A stretch of 64,000 bases of DNA, from positions 744,001 through 808,000 of the forward strand of contig NBTC02000002.1 in the NCBI GenBank assembly GCA_002082245.2. The letters are read 5' to 3'. A program made the position numbers and the translations under genes. Origin of the DNA: Yersinia enterocolitica (GTDB lineage: Bacteria > Pseudomonadota > Gammaproteobacteria > Enterobacterales > Enterobacteriaceae). Shown here piece after piece: positions 1-9,072 of this stretch. Position 1 is the first letter of the stretch. The number at the start of each line of letters is the position of its first letter. The notes below the pieces were generated by a model. The model saw only the letters and a program-made list of their open reading frames with translations. It did no database searches and was not told the DNA's origin.

Positions 1-1855
1 GCGCATAGGAACGGCGTGACGACGTTTTGGCATCGTTATTTTTCATAAACTTGGTGTTTTCTGCCATTGTCAGGATCCAGCCAGTGCTAAAACCACTGTT
101 GGCAATAGGGATATTAAGCCTGCTGGTGACGGTATCTGGATTGATACTGTTAATAAATTGGCGGGTGTCGAGATTAATAGCACGAGTGCGGTTATAGGCC
201 AGCGCCCAGTCAATCCATTGATTCTGGTAATCCAATGACACATCCCAACCCCAGCTTTTACTGCGCGGGATATTGATGTAGCCGGAGTAATTTTTACCAA
301 AAAATTCGGTGTGGACTTCACTGGTGATGCGGTTTTTGGCATCAATATTAAAGTAGCTGGCTTTGAATTCAATCAAATCATCATTGGACAATAATTGTTC
401 AAAGTTCAAACCAAAACCAGCCTCACGAGTGACGTTGCTTTCGGGTTTTAGGTTTGGATTGGGTCGCCAGCGATTGGTAAAAGGCCCCATAGAGAAATGA
501 ATCGAATCATTATAAAGCTCAGTCAGCGTTGGGGTACGGAACGCTTGGCTGTAGGCACTAAACAACATCAGCCAATCGGTGGGCTTGAGGGTAACGGCAC
601 CTCGAGTTGACCCGTTTTTAGCTTCTCTATCAGCAAAACCGGCGCGGCTGTTGTGATAACGATCAAAACGGCTGCCTAGCAGCAAGGTAACGGGTAAATC
701 ACGCAGCGTAACTTCATCTTGCAACCAACCGGAGGAAAATTTGATTTCAGACGGGGGGAAACTACGAATAACACCGACTGGAACTTGCTCTTGATGGTAG
801 GTTTCAATGCCATAAGTGAATAAATTTGCAGCCGGGCTGTGAGTAAATAGCAGGCTGCTATTTTCCAGCTTTAAACCACGGGTGATCTGTTTTCGGCGGC
901 CTGAGCCTTCGCGATTGACGTCATCGCTAATATTGATCTCGGAATAGTAGAGTTGGCTGGTGGCATCCAACCAATCAAGGTGTTGTGGTTGCAGGCGGTA
1001 GGTTAACTCGGCATCACGTTGAAGGGTGGAACGATTCATCATTGGATTTTTATTAAATTTTAAGTCAGGCGTACTAAGATTAGCCATGCGCGGTTCTAGT
1101 GCTTGGTTATTGTAATAACGCAGGGCGGTGGTTAACGATTGGCTGTCAGAAAGATAGGCGGTGCCCTTAAACATCAAGCTGTTAATCGTTTCATCATTCG
1201 GCGCTTCATTACCGTTGCCGTGGTAAATATTGCCGACCTTACGTTTACTTAGCGCGATAATGCCATCAAGACTCTCTGTACGGCCAAACATGGACACCCC
1301 AGAGCCGATACTGTGATAACCCGTGGCGCCAAAGCCACTGACTCGGAAACCAAGATTTTGGCCCTCAGCCAGCAAGTCGGCCGCATCAACGGTCTGGTAA
1401 GCAATCACCCCGCCCATGGCACCACTGCCAAACCTTGATGTTGATGGGCTACGAATGATGCTGACCTGCTTTATCAGGGCCGGATCAAGGAAAGTACCAC
1501 TGATATTGGCCCCCGTGATGCCCTGACGAATACCATCAATGAGCACCAGCACACCATACTGATCATAGCCTCTGATATTAACGTTCTGTCCATTGGTGCG
1601 CCCAACACCGCTAACACTCACACCGGGTACGTTTTGCAGCATTTCTGCGGCGGTGGTAGCAGTTTGTTTGTCTGGTAATGCAGCATCAATGACGGTGACT
1701 GTGCCGGGGGTGTTGAAACTGTCAGTCGCCGGTTGAGTTCCGGTAACAATAAGGGTGTGATTCTTACTGGCAGGTGCCGAATGAGCTGTTGCCAGCGGGG
1801 ATAACGCCACGGTTATTGCCAGACTGCATAAAGACAAACGAAAAAAACGAAGCAT
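1..1855 (-). CDS. hemR: TonB-dependent hemin receptor, C-terminus cut by window edge
   Basis: Outer-membrane receptor that imports hemin or hemoproteins using TonB energy. The reading frame runs without a stop from the ATG at 1855 to base 1, giving about 618 residues; the family is about 690, so only the C-terminal strands are missing. A signal peptide (MLRFFRLSLCSLAITVALSP, then an ATA-type cleavage region) is followed by a TonB-box-like HTLIVTG, a plug domain (VPGVSVSGVGRTNGQNVNIR) and a beta-barrel. The heme-receptor pair of motifs is present as FRTP (usually FRAP) and NPNL, with a His between them in the NDSIHFS stretch. It lies 117 bp downstream of hemP and is probably cotranscribed from the Fur-boxed promoter; hemSTUV would be expected further left. 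The Yersinia orthologues are HemR and HmuR. Confidence 0.93.
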   Translation of the reverse strand, partial: MLRFFRLSLCSLAITVALSPLATAHSAPASKNHTLIVTGTQPATDSFNTPGTVTVIDAALPDKQTATTAAEMLQNVPGVSVSGVGRTNGQNVNIRGYDQYGVLVLIDGIRQGITGANISGTFLDPALIKQVSIIRSPSTSRFGSGAMGGVIAYQTVDAADLLAEGQNLGFRVSGFGATGYHSIGSGVSMFGRTESLDGIIALSKRKVGNIYHGNGNEAPNDETINSLMFKGTAYLSDSQSLTTALRYYNNQALEPRMANLSTPDLKFNKNPMMNRSTLQRDAELTYRLQPQHLDWLDATSQLYYSEINISDDVNREGSGRRKQITRGLKLENSSLLFTHSPAANLFTYGIETYHQEQVPVGVIRSFPPSEIKFSSGWLQDEVTLRDLPVTLLLGSRFDRYHNSRAGFADREAKNGSTRGAVTLKPTDWLMLFSAYSQAFRTPTLTELYNDSIHFSMGPFTNRWRPNPNLKPESNVTREAGFGLNFEQLLSNDDLIEFKASYFNIDAKNRITSEVHTEFFGKNYSGYINIPRSKSWGWDVSLDYQNQWIDWALAYNRTRAINLDTRQFINSINPDTVTSRLNIPIANSGFSTGWILTMAENTKFMKNNDAKTSSRRSYA

Positions 1856-1972
1856 AAGCAACTCTCCCTATGTTATTAAACATAATCAATAAGTTGCTGG
1901 CTGCCTGAGTATTCAATATAAGGTGGCTGGCGTAGTGGATATTTTTTGCAAATAGGATCGAGTGACTAAAAA

Positions 1973-2161
1973 TTATTTAGTCAGTATTAGTTTTCCTGCT
2001 TTGGTTTGGCGCAAATAATAGAACTGCCCTTGGTGATTGATCACCACGACATCATGTTGACCAAGCAGTTGTCCGCTATTAATACAGGATAATTGCAACA
2101 CCGCAGGAGATGGGGTTGGTGTGCAATTTACGGCTTGATTAGGATAGGTGCCCTTGCGCAT
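1973..2161 (-). CDS. hemP: Hemin uptake protein HemP
   Basis: A 62-residue protein of the HemP/YdiE family. The conserved C-terminal block reads VVVINHQGQFYYLRQTKAGK followed by LILTK, very like E. coli YdiE. Its precise role is not settled; in other bacteria HemP-type proteins support expression of the heme receptor gene. It is the first gene of hemP-hemR here, with a Fur box 30 bp upstream of the start. No strong Shine-Dalgarno sequence is visible. The adjacency to aroH is the same as that of ydiE in E. coli. Confidence 0.88.
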   Translation of the reverse strand: MRKGTYPNQAVNCTPTPSPAVLQLSCINSGQLLGQHDVVVINHQGQFYYLRQTKAGKLILTK

Positions 2162-2190
2162 AAGAAGTATTCTTTAGAGTATCCAGTTAA

Positions 2191-2209
2191 GTGATAATCA
2201 TTATCATCT
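2191..2209 (-). promoter_or_regulatory. Fur box upstream of hemP
   Basis: The sequence GTGATAATCATTATCATCT matches the Fur consensus core GATAATNATTATC nearly perfectly and sits 30 bp upstream of the hemP start. It is expected to repress hemPR when iron is sufficient. Confidence 0.82.
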
Positions 2210-2359
2210 TCATCTGTGGATGGTTTCAATAACAATCTCTATTACTTTTTATGTTAATTCCTTTATTTTTCTTAGTAATTAATATTTTGGATAGATAGTT
2301 TAGAATTGATTTGTAAAAAGGGAGCTTGAGCGGAATGAGGGGGCGTGGACCATTTAATC

Positions 2360-2407
2360 CAGTGATAGAACAGAGTCAATGTGGCGTGTTAACCCATTCT
2401 ATCACTG
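2360..2407. repeat. Inverted repeat downstream of aroH
   Basis: Two perfect 11-bp arms, CAGTGATAGAA (2360-2370) and TTCTATCACTG (2397-2407), enclose 26 bases. It lies just past the aroH stop codon and may fold at the 3' end of that transcript. There is no clear U tract, so calling it a terminator would be a guess. Confidence 0.5.
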
Positions 2408-2415
2408 TGTGTTAA

Positions 2416-3462
2416 TTAAAACCGGCTGCTGACAGCAATGGCCAATAAGTTCAATAACTGTTCAGTATCGGCCCAATTCAGGCAAGGGTCGGTAATGGAT
2501 TGTCCATAGATCAAGGGCTGACCCGCAACAATTTTCTGCGAGCCCTCAATCAGGAAGCTTTCAGCCATCACACCGACAATAGCGCTAGAACCGTTACGGA
2601 TTTGCTGCCCGATATCAGCGGCAACTTCCAACTGGCGGCGGTGCATTTTCTGACAATTACCATGGCTAAAATCGACCACCAGATGTTCCGGTAAATCGAA
2701 TTCACGCAGGCTGTCACAGGCTGTGGCAATATCAGATGCACCATAATTAGGCTGCCGACCGCCACGCATAATAATGTGCCCATGCGGGTTGCCGCTGGTT
2801 TGGTAAATCGTCATCTGGCCGTTTTTATCCGGGGATAAAAACATATGGCTGGCTTGCGCGGCACGGATAGCATCAATTGCAATGCGGGTATTGCCGTCAG
2901 TGCCATTTTTGAAACCCACCGGGCAGGAGAGGGCCGATGCCATTTCTCGATGAATCTGGCTTTCCGTGGTACGTGCGCCAATGGCCCCCCAACTGATCAG
3001 GTCGGCAATGTACTGACCTGTCACCATATCAAGGAATTCGGTGGCAGTAGGTAGACCTAACTCATTAACTGCCAATAGCAGTTTGCGCGCCATCTCAATC
3101 CCTCGATTGACCTGACATGAGCCATCCAACGCCGGGTCAGAAATTAACCCCTTCCAACCCACGACGGTGCGCGGTTTCTCGAAATAGGTGCGCATGACGA
3201 CTTCCAGGCGATCCTGATAGCGCTCGCGTAATACATTCAGTCGGGTGGCGTAATCAATGGCGGCATCAAGGTCGTGAATCGAGCAGGGACCGACAACCAC
3301 TAGCAAGCGGGAGTCTTCGCCGGTGAGGATCTTTTCAATTCGTTTACGTGACGCTGTCACGTTATCGGCAATGCTGGCAGAAATCGGTAATTTTTCCGCC
3401 AGTTGTTGTGGCGTGATTAAGCTATCGATGCGCGCAGTCCGCAGTTCATCTGTTTTGTGCAT
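2416..3462 (-). CDS. aroH: 3-deoxy-7-phosphoheptulonate (DAHP) synthase, Trp-sensitive type
   Basis: Catalyses PEP plus erythrose 4-phosphate to DAHP, the first step of the shikimate pathway, in the cytoplasm. It has 348 residues, the family length. Class I DAHP synthase motifs are intact: GPCSIHD at about 58-64 with the metal-ligand Cys60, RTYFEKPRTVVGWKG at about 91-105, IGARTTESQ at 161-169, and the metal-binding VVDFSHGNCQK near 263-273. Along its length it follows E. coli AroH (RTARIDSLITP at the N-terminus, LNWADTEQLL near the C-terminus) more closely than AroG or AroF. In E. coli it lies between ydiE and ydiA, as here. I did not find a convincing TrpR operator in the 156 bp to ppsR. 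Confidence 0.92.
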   Translation of the reverse strand: MHKTDELRTARIDSLITPQQLAEKLPISASIADNVTASRKRIEKILTGEDSRLLVVVGPCSIHDLDAAIDYATRLNVLRERYQDRLEVVMRTYFEKPRTVVGWKGLISDPALDGSCQVNRGIEMARKLLLAVNELGLPTATEFLDMVTGQYIADLISWGAIGARTTESQIHREMASALSCPVGFKNGTDGNTRIAIDAIRAAQASHMFLSPDKNGQMTIYQTSGNPHGHIIMRGGRQPNYGASDIATACDSLREFDLPEHLVVDFSHGNCQKMHRRQLEVAADIGQQIRNGSSAIVGVMAESFLIEGSQKIVAGQPLIYGQSITDPCLNWADTEQLLNLLAIAVSSRF

Positions 3463-3618
3463 GGAAATTCTCTAAATCTGTTCTTCTCTGCGGCAGGAAT
3501 ACCGGGAAGTGATGGCGATCACAATAAACCAAAACTAAATGAATTCAACCGCCACGGCCTTGATTCATACAATTTGTGATGAAATAAACTGTAAATAATA
3601 TCTCAGGCAAATATTCCA

Positions 3619-4440
3619 TTAGAACATGCGGCGACTCATGCCTAAAATATCCAGGATTTTGGTGGAGATTTCCTCAACGGAGTAGTTAGTGGAGTTCAGA
3701 TAGCGAATCTGATTCTTGCGAAATAGCGCTTCTACTTCACCCACCTCTATTCGGCATTGGTGCAGCGAGGCATAACGGCTATTTTCACGTCGTTCTTCAC
3801 GGATTGCCGCCAGCCGTTCAGGGTTAATTGTCAAACCAAACAGTTTTTGCTGAAAAGGTTTCAGCGCGGCGGGAAGTTGCAAATTGTCCATATCATCGGC
3901 GATAAATGGGTAGTTTGCAGCACGAATCCCAAATTGCATGGCTAAATAGAGGCTGGTTGGGGTTTTACCGCAACGGGAAACCCCCAATAGAATCACCTGT
4001 GCTTGATCCAGATTACGCAGAGAAATACCGTCATCATGGGCCAGGGCGTAGTCGATAGCCGCAATCCGCGCATCGTATTTGCCCAAATTGCTTTCAGTAA
4101 GACCGTGGGTTCGGTTGAGCACCGGTTGTGGGGCAACCCCCAGTTCGCCCTGTAGTGGGGCAACCAGTGCTTGCACAATATCCTGACAAAATCCCTCACT
4201 GTGCTGAATGAGTTCACGCACTTCCGCACTGATTATCGAATAGAAAACCAGCGGTCTAACGCCAGTGTCTTGATATATCTGATTAATCTTCTGGCAAACC
4301 TCTTGCGCACGCGCAGCACTTTCGACAAACGGCAGCGTAAAGGTAGTGGCTTTAACAGGGAACTGCGACAAAACAGCATGACCGAGTACTTCTGCAGTGA
4401 TGGCGGTACCATCCGAAATATAAAACACACTTCTCTCCAC
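3619..4440 (-). CDS. ppsR: PEP synthase regulatory protein (bifunctional kinase/pyrophosphorylase)
   Basis: DUF299 protein that inactivates PEP synthase by ADP-dependent phosphorylation of an active-site Thr and reactivates it by Pi-dependent dephosphorylation. I place the start at the GTG at 4440, because AGGAG lies five bases upstream and the resulting 273-residue protein ([20 protein letters not shown]) begins like the family; the open frame itself extends 21 codons further. The P-loop-like [11 protein letters not shown] is at about 153-163, and the C-terminal [10 protein letters not shown] is conserved. It is divergent from its target ppsA, as in E. coli (ydiA). Confidence 0.92.
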   Translation of the reverse strand: MERSVFYISDGTAITAEVLGHAVLSQFPVKATTFTLPFVESAARAQEVCQKINQIYQDTGVRPLVFYSIISAEVRELIQHSEGFCQDIVQALVAPLQGELGVAPQPVLNRTHGLTESNLGKYDARIAAIDYALAHDDGISLRNLDQAQVILLGVSRCGKTPTSLYLAMQFGIRAANYPFIADDMDNLQLPAALKPFQQKLFGLTINPERLAAIREERRENSRYASLHQCRIEVGEVEALFRKNQIRYLNSTNYSVEEISTKILDILGMSRRMF

Positions 4441-4588
4441 GCTGACTCCTGAGTATTTTTCTGGTCGGATTGACCACACTGATAAATAAGCATCTGGTGA
4501 CAAGTTTAGCCTAATCAGTGTGCCTGATTCGGCCTATCGGTAAAGCGTTTGCTGTCAGAATCGCCTGAAAATAACTTTTCTTGTTGGG

Positions 4589-4602
4589 TTGATCGATTCA
4601 CC
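4589..4602 (-). promoter_or_regulatory. Cra (FruR) site in the ppsR-ppsA intergenic region
   Basis: On the minus strand the sequence GGTGAATCGATCAA fits every position of the Cra consensus RSTGAAWCSNTHHW. It sits 120 bp upstream of the ppsA start. In E. coli, Cra activates ppsA during gluconeogenic growth. Binding here is inferred from the match and the gene, not shown. Confidence 0.65.
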
Positions 4603-4722
4603 TGTCCATGGACTATGGATCATTGTGCTAGTCTGAAATAGCTGATTCGTCAGCCGTGATACCTCCGTCTGTACCCTACTGACCGTCCATAATTAATAGA
4701 CAATGTAAAAAGGATTGTTTCG

Positions 4723-7107
4723 ATGTCCAACAATGGCCTAAATCTGTGCAATGTGCTTTGGTACAATCAGCTTGGCATGAACGATGTTGAGCGGGTAGGC
4801 GGCAAGAATGCCTCCCTGGGTGAAATGATAACCAATCTTTCAGACCTGGGTGTTTCGGTACCTAATGGTTTTGCTACCACAGCTCAAGCATTTAACGAAT
4901 TTCTGGAGCAAAGCGGTGTTAACCAACGCATTTATCAATTGTTGGATCAGACCAATGTTGATGATATTGCGGCATTAGCCAAAGCGGGCGCGCAGATTCG
5001 TCAATGGGTGGTTGAGACGCCGTTCCATCCCGAGTTTGAACAGGCTATTCATGAAGCCTACCAACAATTAGCTGACGGTGAGCCTGAGGCTTCTTTTGCT
5101 GTGCGCTCATCGGCTACTGCCGAAGATATGCCAGATGCCTCCTTTGCCGGCCAGCAGGAAACCTTCTTGAATGTGCAGGGGATTGATGCGGTGATGGTTG
5201 CTATCAAGCACGTATTTGCCTCACTGTTCAATGATCGCGCTATTTCCTATCGTGTGCATCAAGGCTACGACCACCGTGGGGTGGCGCTATCTGCTGGTGT
5301 ACAACGGATGGTGCGCTCTGATCTCGCCTCGGCGGGCGTGATGTTTACTATTGATACTGAATCAGGCTTCGATCAGGTGGTTTTTATCACCGCAGCTTAT
5401 GGTTTAGGCGAAATGGTGGTGCAAGGGGCGGTGAACCCGGATGAGTTTTATGTCCATAAGCCAACATTGCGTAATGGCAAACCCGCGATAGTACGCCGCA
5501 CTATGGGTTCGAAAAAAATTCGCATGATCTATGCCGAAAGCCAGGAACATGGCAAACAGGTACAGATTGAAGATGTGCCAGAAGTACAACGCAATCGTTT
5601 CGCTCTCAGTGATGAAGAGGTACAAGTGCTGGCGCATCAGGCACTATCAATCGAAAAGCATTATGGCCGCCCGATGGACATTGAGTGGGCCAAAGATGGC
5701 CATACCGGTAAGCTGTTTATCGTGCAAGCTCGCCCAGAAACAGTACGTTCCAACGAGCAAGTTATGGAGCGTTATCTGCTGAATGCCCAAAGTGAGGTGC
5801 TGGTGGAGGGGCGCGCCATTGGTCATCGTATTGGTGCGGGGCCGGTTAAGGTGATTAATGATATCAGCGAGATGGACCGTATTCAGGCGGGTGATGTACT
5901 GGTAACAGACATGACGGACCCTGACTGGGAACCGATCATGAAAAAAGCATCAGCGATTGTGACCAACCGTGGCGGGCGTACCTGCCATGCGGCAATCATC
6001 GCTCGTGAGCTGGGGATCCCAGCCGTTGTGGGTTGTGGTAATGCCACTGATATTCTGAGAGAAGGGCAGAAGGTTACGGTTTCTTGCGCCGAAGGGGATA
6101 CGGGCTATGTTTATCAAGAGTTGCTCGATTTCTCGATTCAGAGCTCACAAGTTACTGAACTGCCTGATTTGCCGTTGAAAATAATGATGAATGTTGGCAA
6201 TCCAGACCGAGCCTTCGACTTTGCCCGTCTCCCAAATGACGGCGTTGGCTTGGCGCGTCTGGAATTTATCATCAACCGCATGATTGGTGTGCATCCTAAA
6301 GCATTGCTGGAATTCGATAGCCAGGAGCCTGCAATTCAGGCAGAAATCAAAGCCTTGATGAAGGGTTATGACGATCCGGTCGAGTTTTACGTTGGTCGCT
6401 TGACCGAAGGGATCTCTACCTTGGGTGCCGCTTTCTGGCCGAAACGTGTGATTGTGCGCTTGTCGGATTTTAAATCTAACGAATACGCCAATCTGGTTGG
6501 CGGAGAAGCTTATGAGCCACATGAAGAGAATCCGATGTTAGGTTTCCGTGGGGCGGGGCGTTATGTCGCAGACAGCTTCCGTGATTGTTTCGCACTGGAG
6601 TGTGAGGCGGTTAAGCGGGTGCGGAATGTGATGGGGTTGACTAACGTCGAAGTCATGGTGCCTTTCGTACGTACAGTGGCTCAGGCAGAGGCGGTGGTGG
6701 CAGAACTGGCAAGACAAGGACTGAAACGTGGTGAGAATGGCCTGAAGCTTATTATGATGTGCGAAATCCCGTCCAATGCATTGCTGGCGGATCAATTCCT
6801 TGAGCATTTTGATGGCTTCTCTATCGGCTCCAATGATATGACTCAGTTAACATTGGGGCTGGATCGCGACTCCGGTGTGGTTTCTGAACTGTTTGATGAG
6901 CGCAATGAAGCCGTTAAGGCGTTGCTGTCGATGGCCATTCAGGCGGCGAAACGTCAAGGCAAGTATGTGGGGATTTGTGGTCAGGGTCCGTCAGACCATG
7001 AGGATTTTGCTTTATGGCTGATGGATCAGGGGATTGACAGTTTGTCCCTTAACCCAGACACCGTAGTACAAACGTGGGTCAGTTTGGCGCAACATACTAA
7101 GCATTGA
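4723..7107 (+). CDS. ppsA: Phosphoenolpyruvate synthase
   Basis: Converts pyruvate, ATP and water to PEP, AMP and Pi, the entry step of gluconeogenesis from three-carbon substrates. It has 794 residues, the family length. Domain order is the N-terminal ATP-grasp/PPDK nucleotide-binding part (KNASLGEMI at about 28-36; [10 protein letters not shown]), the central swivelling phosphohistidine domain with [10 protein letters not shown] (catalytic His422, phosphorylation-target Thr420 beside it), and the C-terminal PEP-utilising barrel with ICGQGPSDH (catalytic Cys752). Shine-Dalgarno AAAGGA precedes the ATG. It is the target of divergent ppsR and is followed by a strong terminator. Confidence 0.96.
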   Translation: MSNNGLNLCNVLWYNQLGMNDVERVGGKNASLGEMITNLSDLGVSVPNGFATTAQAFNEFLEQSGVNQRIYQLLDQTNVDDIAALAKAGAQIRQWVVETPFHPEFEQAIHEAYQQLADGEPEASFAVRSSATAEDMPDASFAGQQETFLNVQGIDAVMVAIKHVFASLFNDRAISYRVHQGYDHRGVALSAGVQRMVRSDLASAGVMFTIDTESGFDQVVFITAAYGLGEMVVQGAVNPDEFYVHKPTLRNGKPAIVRRTMGSKKIRMIYAESQEHGKQVQIEDVPEVQRNRFALSDEEVQVLAHQALSIEKHYGRPMDIEWAKDGHTGKLFIVQARPETVRSNEQVMERYLLNAQSEVLVEGRAIGHRIGAGPVKVINDISEMDRIQAGDVLVTDMTDPDWEPIMKKASAIVTNRGGRTCHAAIIARELGIPAVVGCGNATDILREGQKVTVSCAEGDTGYVYQELLDFSIQSSQVTELPDLPLKIMMNVGNPDRAFDFARLPNDGVGLARLEFIINRMIGVHPKALLEFDSQEPAIQAEIKALMKGYDDPVEFYVGRLTEGISTLGAAFWPKRVIVRLSDFKSNEYANLVGGEAYEPHEENPMLGFRGAGRYVADSFRDCFALECEAVKRVRNVMGLTNVEVMVPFVRTVAQAEAVVAELARQGLKRGENGLKLIMMCEIPSNALLADQFLEHFDGFSIGSNDMTQLTLGLDRDSGVVSELFDERNEAVKALLSMAIQAAKRQGKYVGICGQGPSDHEDFALWLMDQGIDSLSLNPDTVVQTWVSLAQHTKH

Positions 7108-7144
7108 TTGGACTCGGGTTATACCGATAGAGAGACATTTAATT

Positions 7145-7171
7145 ATCCGCAGCTTAGGTTGCGGATTTTTT
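7145..7171 (+). terminator. Rho-independent terminator of ppsA
   Basis: Arms ATCCGCA (7145-7151) and TGCGGAT (7160-7166) with an 8-base loop, followed by a T run to 7171. It is 38 bp past the ppsA stop. Confidence 0.85.
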
Positions 7172-7184
7172 GCAATAATAAGTA

Positions 7185-7306
7185 AAAAAAAAGCCCGTCT
7201 AAGATGACAGGCAAAGACTACACACAGCAATACGTGTATTCGATTACAGATATTTAAATAAGTCATTTGAAGATGAATTATTTAAATGCCTTGGGGAAAG
7301 CACTTT
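7185..7306 (-). ncRNA. rprA: RprA small regulatory RNA
   Basis: The minus strand at 7210-7231 carries the block ATTGCTGTGTGTAGTCTTTG followed by CC, identical as far as I recall to the 3' part of E. coli RprA. It is followed by a stem (GCCTGTC paired with GACGGGC) and a run of nine T, exactly where RprA has its terminator. The locus fits: rprA is next to ydiK in E. coli, and here it lies between ydiK and ppsA. The 5' half has diverged, but keeps a TTTCCCCAAGG stretch that may be the seed region. The 5' end is an estimate from a TATTAT -10-like hexamer at 7313-7318. RprA is Hfq-dependent, activates rpoS translation and is transcribed by RcsB. Confidence 0.75.
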
Positions 7307-7344
7307 CTAATAATAATATTAAGTAAATTCCGTGGCTTAGTCAT

Positions 7345-7358
7345 TAAGAATCTTCTGA
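7345..7358 (-). promoter_or_regulatory. RcsB-box-like site upstream of rprA
   Basis: The sequence TAAGAATCTTCTGA resembles the RcsAB/RcsB box TAAGAATATTCCTA at most positions. Its centre is about 45 bp upstream of the estimated rprA start, a position suited to an activator. Confidence 0.5.
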
Positions 7359-7552
7359 ATATAATAGGTTAAATAAATGTTTTTATAGGATTAATTTCAT
7401 ATGGTTATTAATAATCATTCTATTTAATAACTAATGAAATACAGGTTGAGAATAGAAATAGAGGAATTAAAACGGTTGTTCTTAATTGTTAATAGCGAAT
7501 GTCGCTGGATAATAGGGGTTCGGCAGCATAACTACCAAACCCCCGGTAAGAG

Positions 7553-8656
7553 CTAAAGCTCTTCTAAATGCTTGGCAACTTCCTTCATACTCTCTTCAGG
7601 TTCCGGCGCTTCATTGACCCAGGCAGAAGTCAGGCGGTAGGAGATGGCTAACACCACCGGCCCAATAAACAAGCCAATCATGCCGAATGACAACAAGCCA
7701 CCAATCACCCCGGACAGGATGAGAATCATCGGCATATCAGCTTCCATACGGATAAGGTAGGGGCGTAAAACGTTATCCATGGTACCAACGATACAGCTCC
7801 AAACCAGCAGTGCCGTGCCCCAGGTGGTATCACCGGTCCAATACAACCAGATAATTGCCGGGACCAGTATCAACAGTGGCCCAAGCTGAGCTACGCAGCA
7901 GATAAACATTAATACGGTAAACAGTGTGGCGTATTGAATGCCCGCAATCGCCAGCCCAATCCCGCCCAGCACTGCTTGTACCAGTGCGGTGACCACGACC
8001 CCCAATGCGACGGCCCGGATAGCTTTAGCGGCCAGCACCACGACGGCATCACCACGTTTATCGGCAGCGCGCACCGCAAAATGGCGGATACCCAGCCCGA
8101 CTTGCTCACCATGGAAATAGAGTAAAACACTGAACAGCACCATCAGCGCCAGATGAATCAAAAAATAACCGACATGGGCGGCTTGAGCTACCAGCCAGGT
8201 CGCGGCCGCACCAATATAGGGTTGAACTTTGGCGATCATCGCATTGCCACCACCGGCAACCAATGTATGCCAACTACTATAGAGTTTGTTCCCCACCATT
8301 GGGATCGATTGCAACCAGGTCATATCCGGCATGCGCACATTAGACGGGCTGGATGCCCACTGGATAAGCGGGCCGCTGTTTTCCACCAGGCTGCTGACCA
8401 GTAGGGCTATCGGGATGACAAACAACAACACCAGCAGCAGAGTCATGACAATAGCAGCCAGCCAGCGCTTACCCCAAAGTAGCCTTTGCAGCCTAATCAA
8501 CAGTGGCCAGGTCGCAATGACTACCATGCCCGCCCAGGCAAAACCCATAATAAAAGGCTGTACCACCCAGAAACTGGCGATAATCATTATCATAATGAAT
8601 ATCACCCCAAACATCAGTTTAGGTAAATCGAAACGGCGCTGCTGCGGGTAATTCAT
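7553..8656 (-). CDS. ydiK: AI-2E family inner-membrane permease YdiK
   Basis: A polytopic inner-membrane protein of the AI-2E/PerM family, function not established in this branch. I chose the ATG at 8656 (MNYPQQRR, 367 residues) rather than the upstream ATG at 8701, because the sequence from there aligns with E. coli YdiK. Hydrophobic segments occur at the N-terminus (FGVIFIMIMIIASFWVVQPF) and repeatedly through the C-terminal half, with a conserved AIRAVALGVVVTALVQAVLG and the family's C-terminal glycine-rich SGVIGGLLSFGMIGLFIGP. An acidic tail (EAPEPEESMKEVAKHLEEL) ends the protein. The reading direction is towards rprA, as in E. coli. Confidence 0.88.
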   Translation of the reverse strand: MNYPQQRRFDLPKLMFGVIFIMIMIIASFWVVQPFIMGFAWAGMVVIATWPLLIRLQRLLWGKRWLAAIVMTLLLVLLFVIPIALLVSSLVENSGPLIQWASSPSNVRMPDMTWLQSIPMVGNKLYSSWHTLVAGGGNAMIAKVQPYIGAAATWLVAQAAHVGYFLIHLALMVLFSVLLYFHGEQVGLGIRHFAVRAADKRGDAVVVLAAKAIRAVALGVVVTALVQAVLGGIGLAIAGIQYATLFTVLMFICCVAQLGPLLILVPAIIWLYWTGDTTWGTALLVWSCIVGTMDNVLRPYLIRMEADMPMILILSGVIGGLLSFGMIGLFIGPVVLAISYRLTSAWVNEAPEPEESMKEVAKHLEEL

Positions 8657-9072
8657 CAATGGGTTCTCACATCGAAAGTCATGGCAAGGTGGCCATCGCA
8701 CTGTTTTTTAGGCACTCATTAGATTTTGAACTAATTAAGCATCTGTACTAATCATGGTGTATTTTTTAATGTTTTAACAGACAACGCCGGATTTTACTGC
8801 TGTGATTTGTTAAAAAATAGCATTAGCTTGGACATAACAAAAACACCGACCGCAACCAAGGTGCTGAAACAATGTTCTTTCGGCGTGGTGCGACTATTAT
8901 TTATACAATATATAATTTTGATACTTAATGATTTATTGCCGCATTTATCCTCGGCAGATACGCATCACTTTCTCATCATTCTGAATTGACATAAATTATT
9001 CGACAAAGAGGATTGCTAGCAGATAATCTCTTGGCGGAACCACAAACATACCTATTAGATAGGGTCACACTA
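8657..9072. other. Intergenic region between ydiK and ydiJ, nothing identified
   Basis: About 416 bp of AT-rich sequence that must contain the divergent promoters of ydiK and ydiJ. A TTGACA stands near 8986. I saw no repeat, RNA gene or convincing small ORF. Confidence 0.6.

Noticed and set aside
3463-3618. TrpR operator at aroH
   Set aside because: No CTAGTAC-type palindrome could be found in the gap to ppsR.
8807-8989. 60-codon ORF upstream of ydiJ
   Set aside because: No ribosome site, no recognisable features, AT-rich promoter region.
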